From: Trueperaceae bacterium
Lineage (GTDB): Bacteria; Deinococcota; Deinococci; Deinococcales; Trueperaceae
Direction: 5' to 3'
Length of the DNA stretch: 36,804 nucleotides
Assembly: GCA_007130355.1 (NCBI GenBank)
Contig: SLSQ01000061.1
Span: forward strand, 1-36,804
Shown in pieces: positions 23,725-31,121 of the stretch (position 1 is the first letter of the stretch; every line of letters begins with the position of its first letter). The notes beneath the pieces were generated by a model, which saw only the letters and a list, made by a program, of their open reading frames with translations, searched no databases and had not been told where the DNA came from. Made by a program: the position numbers and the translations under genes.

Positions 23725-26555
23725 CCGGCCCGCGCAGCCTGGTGCGGTCATCGCGCGTCGCGATCGCGTTCGGAGCCGTCGGGGCGGTCACGATCGCGAT
23801 CCTGGCGCTGATCCTGATCACGGACATGCGCGGCCAGCACGAGCGCGCGCACGACCTGATCGCGCTGCAGCTCGACCTCGACGCCTTCTCCGTGTCCGCC
23901 GACGGCATCGTCGCGACGCCGTACGTCGCCGACGTCGACGCCGCCTTCCGCGCGGAGGCCGAGGACCTCCAGGTCCGCCTCGACGCGCTCGCCGGACCTC
24001 GGCCCGACCTGGCCCGAGCGAGCGCGACCCTCGGGCGGATGCTCGACCTGCTCGACCGCGTCCGCGCGTCCGCCACCGAGGCGGCGCCGGGTGCGGTTCA
24101 CGCGATGGCGACGTACGGTTCGGTCCTCGATTCGGCGATCGGACGCGCGATCGACGCCAACGAAGCCACGCACGCCGCCCGCTCCCTCGCGGTGATGGCG
24201 ACGTTCGCCCTGGCCTCGCTCGGGTTCGCGCTCCTCGCCATCGGCGGGTTCCGGCTCCTCCATCGCCGGGTCGCCCTGCCGGTCCGAGACCTCACCCACG
24301 TCGCCGAACGGATCGCCGCCGGCGACGACGCCGCCCGTGCCGGAACCGCCGGCCGGGACGAGCTCGCGCGCCTCGGGGCGGCGCTCGACGCGATGCTCGA
24401 CCGGCAGCGCGAACTGAATCGATTGACCGCGCGGCAGCGTGCCCAGCTCGAGACCCACGCCCGGCAGTTGGCGGAGGCGCAACGGATCGCCCAGGTCGGG
24501 AGCTGGGAACGCAGTCTGGAGGAGGACGCCGAACCGATCTGGTCGGCCGAGACCTACCGGATCCTCGACATGGACCCGGACGCCGGGCCGTTGACGGTCG
24601 CGCCGTTCCTCGACCGCGTCCGCGAGGAGGAACGCGAGCGACTGCGCGAAACGCGCGAACGCGGCATCGCCAGCGGCGACGGGTACGACGTCGAGGTGCG
24701 CATCCGCACCCGCGACGGGGGCGAGCGTCCCGTCCGCCTCAAGACGATCGTGCGGACCGACGCCGACGGTCGTCCCATCGGCCTGATCGGCACGGTGCAC
24801 GATCTGACCCGCCAGAAGGAGGAGGAACGCCTGCGGTCGGCGCTGTTGAACGCCCTTCCGGCGCAGGTCGCGTTGGTCGACGCCGACGGGTCGATCGTGC
24901 ACGTGAACGACCGCTGGCGCGCCTTCGCCGAGGAGAACGGAGGCGAACCCGCGCGCAGCGGGCCGGGCACGAACTACCTGACGATCTGCGAAGGCGCCGT
25001 CGGCGAGCACGCCGACGAGGCGCCGAACGTCGCGGACGGACTGCGCGCGGTCCTCTCCGGCGCGCGCGAGCGGTTCCTGCTCGAGTACCCGTGCCACGCG
25101 CCCGATCGGTTCCGCTGGTTCCGCGCCATGGTCGAACCGATGCCGGTCCCGGCCGACGGCGGGCTCCGGACCGGTGCGGTGGTGATGCACGTCGACGTGA
25201 CCGACCGGAAGCTGGCGGAGGAACGGCTGCACCGGCTGGCGTTCCACGACCGCCTCACCGACCTGGCGTCCCGGCACGGGTTCACGCGCCAGTTGGTCGA
25301 CCGGCTCGAGGACGGCTGGTCGGAGCACGGTGCCGTGGTACTGGCCGACGTCGAGAACCTGCGCGGCATCAACGACACGCACGGGTTCGCCAGCGGCGAC
25401 GCGCTGCTGGTCGCGGTCGGCCGGCGCCTCCGCGAGGCGATCGGGCCCGACGGGCTGGCGGCCCGGACCGGCGGCGACCAGTTCGCCGTGTGGGCGATCG
25501 ATCCACACGGCGACCTGCCGCAACGCCTGGTGGCGGTGTTCGACCGTCCGTTCCGGATCGGCGCGCGGCAGATCGAGGCGAGCGCCCGCTTCGGTCGGGC
25601 GCGGACCGGCGAGCACCGGCGCTCGGTCGAAACGCTGCTCCGTGAGGCGGAGGTCGCGCTCTACCACGCGCGGACCGAGGTGAAGGCCGGCTGGGTCGAC
25701 TACGACGTCGAGATGGACCGCGCCGCGCGCGAGCGGATCCGCACCACCGAGGAGCTGAGGACGGCGCTCCGCGAGGGGCAGTTCCGCCTCCACTTCCAGC
25801 CTCAGGTCGACCTGAGCAGCGGCGCGATCGAGGCGGGCGAAGCGTTGATCCGCTGGCGCCACCCCACGCGCGGCCTGCTCTCGCCCGGCGCGTTCATCGA
25901 GATCGCCGAACGGAGCGGCCTGATCGGCGCGATCGGCGACTGGGTGATCTACGAGGCGTGCCGAGCGCTGCGGTCGTGGAGCGACGCCGGCCACGGGCCG
26001 GCCCGAATCGCGGTGAACGTCTCGATCGAGCAGTTCGCCTCCGGCACCTTCCCGGCCACGGTGCGCGAGGCGCTCGACCGGCACGGGGTCGACCCGCGGG
26101 CGCTGACGCTCGAGATCACCGAAAGCGTCTTCGAGCGCGAGTCGCCCGAACTGTGGCGCGACGTGCGCAGTCTGCACGCCATGGGCGTGCGCCTGTCGCT
26201 CGACGACTTCGGGACCGGGTTCTCGTCCCTGATGTACCTGAAGAAGTACCCGTTCGACGAGATCAAGATCGATCGGGCGTTCGTACGGGACCTGGCGCAC
26301 GACCGCTACAGCCGCAAGCTGGTCGGTACGATCCTGGCCGTCGGTGAGGCGATCGGCGCCAGCGTCCTGGCGGAAGGGATCGAGACCGACACGCAGCGCG
26401 ACGCTCTGCTCGAGCTCGGCTGCCGCTTCGGTCAGGGGTTCCGCTTCAGCGTGCCGCTGGCCGAAGAGGACTTCCGCTGGCTGCTGCGGCAGAACCGGCC
26501 GCTGCCCCTGCACGAGGCATCCGTCGCGACCGACCCTGGAGGCGAGAACGCATGA
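23721..26555 (+). CDS. Membrane HAMP-PAS-PAS-GGDEF-EAL protein, probable c-di-GMP phosphodiesterase
   Basis: A 944-residue inner-membrane sensor. TM1 is at about 13-35, a helical periplasmic domain at about 36-155, TM2 at about 156-178, then HAMP, PAS about 250-365 (ends GTVHDLTRQKEEE), PAS about 375-500 (ends MHVDVTDRKLAEE), GGDEF about 505-660 and EAL about 675-925. The cyclase motif is degenerate: GGDQF at 584-588, with no RxxD site. The EAL domain keeps EAL at 707-709, VNVSIEQF, LEITES, DDFGTGFSSL, IKIDRAF and LAEGIET, so c-di-GMP hydrolysis is expected, perhaps with GTP-binding control by the GGDQF domain. The GTG start overlaps the binding-protein stop; the end overlaps the KaiC start by 4 nt (ATGA). 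Confidence 0.93.
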   Translation: MTGPRSLVRSSRVAIAFGAVGAVTIAILALILITDMRGQHERAHDLIALQLDLDAFSVSADGIVATPYVADVDAAFRAEAEDLQVRLDALAGPRPDLARASATLGRMLDLLDRVRASATEAAPGAVHAMATYGSVLDSAIGRAIDANEATHAARSLAVMATFALASLGFALLAIGGFRLLHRRVALPVRDLTHVAERIAAGDDAARAGTAGRDELARLGAALDAMLDRQRELNRLTARQRAQLETHARQLAEAQRIAQVGSWERSLEEDAEPIWSAETYRILDMDPDAGPLTVAPFLDRVREEERERLRETRERGIASGDGYDVEVRIRTRDGGERPVRLKTIVRTDADGRPIGLIGTVHDLTRQKEEERLRSALLNALPAQVALVDADGSIVHVNDRWRAFAEENGGEPARSGPGTNYLTICEGAVGEHADEAPNVADGLRAVLSGARERFLLEYPCHAPDRFRWFRAMVEPMPVPADGGLRTGAVVMHVDVTDRKLAEERLHRLAFHDRLTDLASRHGFTRQLVDRLEDGWSEHGAVVLADVENLRGINDTHGFASGDALLVAVGRRLREAIGPDGLAARTGGDQFAVWAIDPHGDLPQRLVAVFDRPFRIGARQIEASARFGRARTGEHRRSVETLLREAEVALYHARTEVKAGWVDYDVEMDRAARERIRTTEELRTALREGQFRLHFQPQVDLSSGAIEAGEALIRWRHPTRGLLSPGAFIEIAERSGLIGAIGDWVIYEACRALRSWSDAGHGPARIAVNVSIEQFASGTFPATVREALDRHGVDPRALTLEITESVFERESPELWRDVRSLHAMGVRLSLDDFGTGFSSLMYLKKYPFDEIKIDRAFVRDLAHDRYSRKLVGTILAVGEAIGASVLAEGIETDTQRDALLELGCRFGQGFRFSVPLAEEDFRWLLRQNRPLPLHEASVATDPGGENA

Positions 26556-28300
26556 CGACGACCGCGATACGAAAGCGACCGACCGGCATCGCCGGTCTGG
26601 ACGCCGCCTGCCACGGCGGCCTACCGGCGAACGGCGCGACCCTGATCACCGGCACGCCGGGCACCGGCAAGACCGTCATGGCCCTGCAGATCGTCGCGAA
26701 CGCCGTGCGCGACGGGGGCGCGGGGATCGTGGTGACGTTCGAAGAGTCGCCGGACCGGATGCTGAGGCACGTCGCGAGCTTCGAGTTCGCCGAGCACCTG
26801 CACGATCCGGACCGGGTGCTCGCGATCGACGCCCGCCCGCGCGACGCGACGACGGTCGGCGGAACCTTCGACCTCGAGGGTCTGCTCGCCGTCCTCTCCG
26901 AGAGGCGCGAACGGATGGACGCCGGTTGGATCGTGCTCGACGGACTCGACCAGCTCCTGGTCCTCCACGGCGACCGTCGCCAGGTCCTCGCGCACCTGAA
27001 GCGGCTGGACGCCTGGGCCGAACGGCACGACGCCTCGCTGCTGATCACCGCCAAGCGGGAGCCGGAGGACCCCGAGGTCGCCGCCGCGCTGCGGGGCACG
27101 GAACACCTGCTGTCGACCCTGCTGACGGTCGTCGGAACGCTGGTCGAACGGCGCCTCAACCGACGCTTCCGGGTGGTGAAGTACCGCGGCAGCGCCCACG
27201 TCGCCGACGAGCTCCCGATGATGCTGACCGGCGAGGGCGTGGTCCTGCCGTACGGCCTCGCCGACCCGGCCGCGACCGTCGACGTCGCCGACCGGGCGTC
27301 GCTCCCGACCGTGTCGGACGATCGGGTCGGGACCGGAGTGCCGCAGCTCGACGACGTGCTCGGCGGAGGACCGTACCGGGGGACCACCACGCTGATCTCG
27401 GGCGCGCCGGGCACGTCCAAGACCACCCTGGCGGCGTCGTTCGCCGCGGCCGCCGCGGCGCGCGGCGAGCGGGCCCTCTACGTCAGTTTCGACGAGCGGG
27501 CCACCGGCGTGATCCGCAACGCCGCCTCGGTCGGCATCGACCTGGACGCGCCCATCCGAAACGGTCGGCTGCGCGTGCGGAGCCGAACGGCCTGGTCCGG
27601 TCTGGTCGAGGAGCACTTCCTCGCGATCGCGCACGAGCTCTCGGAGTTCGCCCCGTCGTTGCTGGTGATCGACCCCGTATCGGCACTGCTCAAGGCGGCC
27701 AGCGCGGAGAGCGCCTACCTGTCGGTCGAACGGCTGCTCGCGATCGCCCGGGCGCGCGGCGTGACCACCGTCCTCACCTCCCTCGGCGCGAACGAGAACC
27801 CCGAAGTCGAATCGACCCTCAGCCACACCTCCACGCTCGCGGACACCTGGATCTCGCTCGCGTACCGGGTGCAGGGCGGCGAACGGAACCGAGCCCTCTC
27901 CGTGGTCAAGTCGCGCGGCACGGCGCACTCGAACCAGGTCCGCGAGCTGATCCTTTCCGACCGCGGCATCGAGCTGACCGACGTCTACCCGTTCGGCAGC
28001 GAGGTCCTGTTCGGCACCGCCCGGCTTCAGAAAGTGCGGGAGCAGGAGGCGGCGTCGCGGGTCGAAACGGCGGCCCACGAGCGACGGCGCTCCGAACTCG
28101 AGGAGCGCCTCGACCACGCCGCCGCGCGCCGGGCGGAGGCGCAGCGCGAGGAGGATCGGATCCGGGCCGCGCTCGAGCGGGAGCGGACCGACGCGCGTGC
28201 GGAGGAACGGGACCGGGGCGCCCACGCGACGCGGGTGCACGCTCGGCGTGCGCCGGACGGTGGGCGACGCCGCAGCGACGGCGAGGGGGCGGACCGGTGA
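26552..28300 (+). CDS. kaiC: KaiC family ATPase/kinase, two RecA-like domains and coiled-coil tail
   Basis: A 582-residue double-domain KaiC homologue, expected to form ATP-dependent hexamers. CI (about 1-245) has Walker A GTPGTGKT at 34-41 and catalytic Glu64-Glu65 (VTFEES). CII (about 255-490) has Walker A GAPGTSKT at 284-291 and Asp314-Glu315 (VSFDER) where cyanobacterial KaiC has Glu-Glu. The autophosphorylation pair is present as Ser427-Thr428 in HTSTLADT, aligned to S431/T432 of cyanobacterial KaiC. After CII comes an Arg/Glu-rich coiled coil of about 75 residues, as in non-cyanobacterial KaiC2-type proteins. The ATG start overlaps the EAL gene stop; its stop overlaps kaiB. No KaiA is in the window. 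Rhythmic function is not implied; a switch or stress timer is equally possible. Confidence 0.93.
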   Translation: MTTTAIRKRPTGIAGLDAACHGGLPANGATLITGTPGTGKTVMALQIVANAVRDGGAGIVVTFEESPDRMLRHVASFEFAEHLHDPDRVLAIDARPRDATTVGGTFDLEGLLAVLSERRERMDAGWIVLDGLDQLLVLHGDRRQVLAHLKRLDAWAERHDASLLITAKREPEDPEVAAALRGTEHLLSTLLTVVGTLVERRLNRRFRVVKYRGSAHVADELPMMLTGEGVVLPYGLADPAATVDVADRASLPTVSDDRVGTGVPQLDDVLGGGPYRGTTTLISGAPGTSKTTLAASFAAAAAARGERALYVSFDERATGVIRNAASVGIDLDAPIRNGRLRVRSRTAWSGLVEEHFLAIAHELSEFAPSLLVIDPVSALLKAASAESAYLSVERLLAIARARGVTTVLTSLGANENPEVESTLSHTSTLADTWISLAYRVQGGERNRALSVVKSRGTAHSNQVRELILSDRGIELTDVYPFGSEVLFGTARLQKVREQEAASRVETAAHERRRSELEERLDHAAARRAEAQREEDRIRAALERERTDARAEERDRGAHATRVHARRAPDGGRRRSDGEGADR

Positions 28301-28620
28301 GCGGGCCGACGCCGACCCCGGATCGTGGCCTCCGCCTGGTGCTGCTCGCCACCGGCGACGCGCCCCGCTCGGTCCGGGCGCGGGGGCGGCTCGTCGAAGC
28401 GCTCGAGCGGGCGGACCTCGAAGGCGTCGAGCGCGAGGAGGTCGACCTGACGCTCGATCCGGCGCCGGCGGTGCGCTACCGCGTGTTCGCGACCCCCGCC
28501 CTGCTCTGGGTCCGGGACGACGGCGACGACCCGGTCGCGGCGGTGCTGTACGGCGATCTCGGCGACGAGGAGGCGTTGCTCCGCTTCCTGAGCGACGGCC
28601 GGCCGGCGCCGGTACCCTGA
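28297..28620 (+). CDS. kaiB: KaiB family protein
   Basis: A 107-residue KaiB homologue with a thioredoxin-like fold. An N-terminal tail of about 12 residues precedes LRLVLLATGDAPRSVRA, matching the KaiB start LKLYVAGNTPNSVRA, then EEVDLTLDPAPAVRYRVFATPALLWV (KaiB ATPTL strand) and VLYGDLGDEEALLRFL (KaiB IIGDLSD). The segment between ATPAL and GDL, where cyanobacterial KaiB has the fold-switch prolines LPLP, is replaced by RDDGDDP. The GTG start overlaps the kaiC stop by 4 nt (GTGA), and the order kaiC then kaiB is the reverse of the cyanobacterial one. KaiB binds the phosphorylated KaiC ring, so a physical partnership with the upstream protein is very likely. Confidence 0.87.
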   Translation: MSGPTPTPDRGLRLVLLATGDAPRSVRARGRLVEALERADLEGVEREEVDLTLDPAPAVRYRVFATPALLWVRDDGDDPVAAVLYGDLGDEEALLRFLSDGRPAPVP

Positions 28621-28671
28621 CGGCACCCGGCGATCCTCCGTTCCGATCCGCCCCGCCCGAAGGGAGTCCCC

Positions 28672-29688
28672 ATGTCCGATCCGATCCGTTTCGGCGTCCT
28701 CTCGACCGCGAACATCGCCCGCGCCGCGGTCGCGCCCGCGATCCGCGCCGCCGACGGCGCCCGGCTCGCTGCCGTCGGTTCCCGCGACGAGTCCCGCGCG
28801 CTCGCCTTCGCCGACCGGATCGGCGCGCCCCGGGCGCACGGGACGTACGAGGCGCTCCTGGACGATCCGGAGGTCGACGCGATCTACCTGGCGCTCCCGA
28901 ACGCGCTGCACGAGTCGTGGACGATCCGCGCGCTCGAGGCGGGCAAGCACGTGCTCTGCGAGAAGCCGCTCGCTCCGACCGCCGCCGCCTGCGCCCGCAT
29001 GGGCGACGCCGCCGAGCGCGCCGACCGAGTGCTGGCCGAAGCGTTCATGTACCGGCACCACCCGCGCCTGCTGGCCGCGGCCGAGGCGGTCCGGTCCGGC
29101 CGGATCGGACGGCCGACGTTCGTGACGACGACGTTCACCTTCGCCGTCACCGATCCCGCGAACATCCGGCTGTCGCGCGAGCTGGCGGGCGGGGCGTTGC
29201 TCGACGTCGGTTGCTACACGGTCGACGTGGTGCTGCGGCTGCTGGGCGAGGACCCGGACGCGGTGACGGCGTACGCACGCTTCGACGGGGACGACCCGCG
29301 GGCGGGCGTCGACCTCGAGACGAGCGCCTCGCTGCGCTTCCCGTCCGGCGCCACCGCATCGGCCACCTCGGCGCTGACCCTGCCGCGCCGCGAGTCGGTC
29401 GAGGTCCGCGGCACGGAGGGGACCCTCCGCTTCGAGAAGTCGTTCCTGCCCGGTCCCGACGCGACGGAGACGACCTTCGTCGCGCCCGACGGCGTCGAGA
29501 CGCTCGAGCGGCATCCCGGCGAGGACCCGTACCGGGCGATGGTCGAGGCGTTCGTGCGGCGCGTGCGGGGCGAGCCGCGGGCGACCGATCCGGTAGCGGA
29601 CGCACGGACGGCCGCACGGACCGTGCGGGTGCTCGAAGCGGCGGCGGCGTCGGCGCGGGGCGGCGGGGCGGTCTTCGCGCTGGATTGA
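28672..29688 (+). CDS. Gfo/Idh/MocA family oxidoreductase
   Basis: A 338-residue NAD(P)-dependent sugar or cyclitol dehydrogenase-type enzyme. The Rossmann domain (1-120) begins IRFGVLSTANIAR and includes AVGSRDESRA, VDAIYLALPN and the catalytic-lysine motif CEKPLA. The C-terminal alpha/beta domain carries EAFMYRHHPR, GGALLDVGCYTVDVVLRLLG and RGTEGTLRFE, typical of the glucose-fructose oxidoreductase/trans-dihydrobenzenediol dehydrogenase branch. ATG start with AAGGGAG about 7 nt upstream. It follows kaiB by 51 nt on the same strand with no obvious terminator, so read-through from the Kai operon is possible, though no functional link is evident. Cytosolic; substrate unknown. Confidence 0.93.
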   Translation: MSDPIRFGVLSTANIARAAVAPAIRAADGARLAAVGSRDESRALAFADRIGAPRAHGTYEALLDDPEVDAIYLALPNALHESWTIRALEAGKHVLCEKPLAPTAAACARMGDAAERADRVLAEAFMYRHHPRLLAAAEAVRSGRIGRPTFVTTTFTFAVTDPANIRLSRELAGGALLDVGCYTVDVVLRLLGEDPDAVTAYARFDGDDPRAGVDLETSASLRFPSGATASATSALTLPRRESVEVRGTEGTLRFEKSFLPGPDATETTFVAPDGVETLERHPGEDPYRAMVEAFVRRVRGEPRATDPVADARTAARTVRVLEAAAASARGGGAVFALD

Positions 29689-29767
29689 CGCACGAGCTGT
29701 GCCGAGCACGAATCCGGTGTTCGGACGGGATCGCGTTCGCGTTCCAGAAGCGGATCGTGCAGGGCCT

Positions 29768-29783
29768 GACGGCCGGCGCCGTC
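29768..29783. terminator. Small hairpin between oxidoreductase and fluoride channel genes
   Basis: gacggc / gccgtc with a 4-nt loop (cggc), at the convergent junction and touching the stop codon of the second crcB gene. Six base pairs and no T-tract make it a modest terminator candidate. Confidence 0.4.
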
Positions 29784-30180
29784 AAGGAGTGACGAGAAGC
29801 CCCCCAGCGGAGAGCACCCATCCGGCGACCCACCACCCGGCGACCACCGCGACGCCGCCCCCGGTCACCCCGCCAAGCACGCTCCACGCCGCCGTGCCGG
29901 AGCGCCCCTCCTGAGCCGCGGCGACCGCCTGCTGCAGCCAGGTCGAGAAGGTCGTGAACGACCCGAGGAACCCGGCCGCCACGACGGTCCGGACCGGGTC
30001 CGGTACCACGCCCGAGGCGGCGGCCCCGGCGAGCGCGCCCGCCACGAACGAGCCGGACGCGTTCACCACGAACGTCCCGAGCGGAGCCCGCTTCGGATCG
30101 TCCCGCACCACGGCACGGTCGAGACCCCATCGCGCGACGGCCCCGAGGGCGGAGGCGCCGGCGATCCAGAGCACGCTCAC
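29782..30180 (-). CDS. crcB: Fluoride channel subunit CrcB/FluC (second of pair)
   Basis: A 132-residue small membrane protein of four helices that exports fluoride as a dual-topology dimer. Family motifs: GAVARWGLDR near the N-terminus, LGTFVVNASGSFVAGAL (pore Asn in VNASG), and GFLGSFTTFSTWLQQ (the FTTFS phenylalanine/threonine track). The GTG at 30180 overlaps the stop of the upstream crcB gene by 4 nt. Tandem crcB genes usually encode two halves of a heterodimer with opposite orientation. The upstream extension of this frame is a shadow of the other copy. No fluoride riboswitch is recognised upstream of the pair. Confidence 0.92.
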   Translation of the reverse strand: MSVLWIAGASALGAVARWGLDRAVVRDDPKRAPLGTFVVNASGSFVAGALAGAAASGVVPDPVRTVVAAGFLGSFTTFSTWLQQAVAAAQEGRSGTAAWSVLGGVTGGGVAVVAGWWVAGWVLSAGGLLVTP

Positions 30181-30590
30181 CCGTCGCCCCCGAAGGTCCG
30201 GACCCCGAGGTACGCCGCGATCAGGCCGCTGGCGACCGAACCGACCAGGTACCCGGCGGCGAGCGACGCGTCCCCCGCCGACACCCCCTCGGCCGCTTCG
30301 ACCACGAACGTCGAGAAGGTGGTGAACGCGCCGAGCACGCCGGTGGCCGCGAACGGCAGCAGCCCGGCGGCCGGCGCACGTCCCGCGCGACGTCGACGCA
30401 CCGTCCAGGCGAGCAGCGCCCCGAGCAGGAACGCGCCCGCCACGTTCACGCCGAAGGTCGCGGCGGGCCAGCCGGTCGCGTCGACCGGAAGCAGCGCGTC
30501 GACGGCGTAACGGGCGCACCCGCCGACCGCGCCGCCGAGGGCGACCGCGAACGGCGTCGTCCACGCCGGTCCGGACGCGGGCCCGGGCAC
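30177..30590 (-). CDS. crcB: Fluoride channel subunit CrcB/FluC (first of pair)
   Basis: A 137-residue four-helix fluoride channel subunit, partner of the copy downstream. It shows GGAVGGCARYAVDALLP, WPAATFGVNVAGAFLLGALLAW (pore Asn in VNVAG), and GVLGAFTTFSTFVVE. It differs markedly in sequence from its partner, which supports a heterodimer rather than a recent duplication. The start is uncertain: the GTG at 30590 gives an N-terminus MPGPASGPAWTTPF and only a weak ribosome-binding site. A small hairpin (30614-30631) separates it from the lipoprotein gene upstream. Confidence 0.9.
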   Translation of the reverse strand: MPGPASGPAWTTPFAVALGGAVGGCARYAVDALLPVDATGWPAATFGVNVAGAFLLGALLAWTVRRRRAGRAPAAGLLPFAATGVLGAFTTFSTFVVEAAEGVSAGDASLAAGYLVGSVASGLIAAYLGVRTFGGDG

Positions 30591-30613
30591 GGGTCCGTCC
30601 GCCGGAGCGGGCG

Positions 30614-30631
30614 CGCTCGTAGGCGCGAGCG
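30614..30631 (-). terminator. Small hairpin after lipoprotein gene
   Basis: cgctcg / cgagcg with a 6-nt loop lies just beyond the lipoprotein stop and before the first crcB start. It is short and lacks a T-tract; it could attenuate read-through into the fluoride channel pair. Confidence 0.3.
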
Positions 30632-30636
30632 AATCC

Positions 30637-31053
30637 TCAGTCGAAGTCGATCTCGAGCTCGTAGCGCCCTCCGCCTTCGTCCTCGAGCTCGAGCTCGAAC
30701 TCCGTGCCGCCGCGGCGGTACTCCGCCTCGATCTCGTCGCTCTCGATCTCGAGGTCGGTACGCCGCCAGCCGTCCGCGACCAACTGATCGTGGAACCAGG
30801 CGTAGACCGTCCTCAGGTCGGCGTCCGCGAAGAATTCGGTTTCGGAGTCGCGACCGTCGACCTCGTGCTCGACGATCCGCGACCCCGGGTAGGCGACGAG
30901 GCCCAACGTCGGGTTGAGGATCCGTTCGTCCGCCGGACGATCGGGCGACACCACGATCCCCTGGGTCGCCGCGCCGTTCGTGACGGCGACGGTGCAGGCG
31001 GAGAGGAGCGCGAGGAGCGCGGCGGCGAGAACCGTGCGTGCGAGTCGGGTCAT
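30637..31053 (-). CDS. Small hypothetical lipoprotein
   Basis: A 138-residue protein with a lipoprotein signal: MTRLARTVLAAALLALLSAC, lipobox LSAC, with Cys20 as the lipidated residue. The mature part contains LGLVAYPGSRIVEHEVDG, a DADLRTVYAWFHDQLVADGW helix, and a strongly acidic C-terminus of alternating Glu-rich strands (FELELEDEGGGRYELEIDFD). The YPGS and FHDQLVADGW pattern recurs in uncharacterised bacterial lipoproteins that I know only as hypothetical. The ATG at 31053 is preceded by TAACCT at 6 nt, a leaderless arrangement. Membrane-anchored, function unknown. Confidence 0.8.
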   Translation of the reverse strand: MTRLARTVLAAALLALLSACTVAVTNGAATQGIVVSPDRPADERILNPTLGLVAYPGSRIVEHEVDGRDSETEFFADADLRTVYAWFHDQLVADGWRRTDLEIESDEIEAEYRRGGTEFELELEDEGGGRYELEIDFD

Positions 31054-31059
31054 GGCCTC

Positions 31060-31065
31060 AGGTTA
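31060..31065 (-). promoter_or_regulatory. Candidate leaderless -10 box for lipoprotein gene
   Basis: Minus-strand TAACCT lies 6 nt before the ATG at 31053, the gap being gaggcc. This is the same spacing and the same type of gap as at fhs. No -35 is evident. Confidence 0.5.
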
Positions 31066-31121
31066 GGTGCTCGACGCCCCGCGGGAGGTGATGGAGGATC
31101 GGTCGTTCCTTCACGCGGGCT

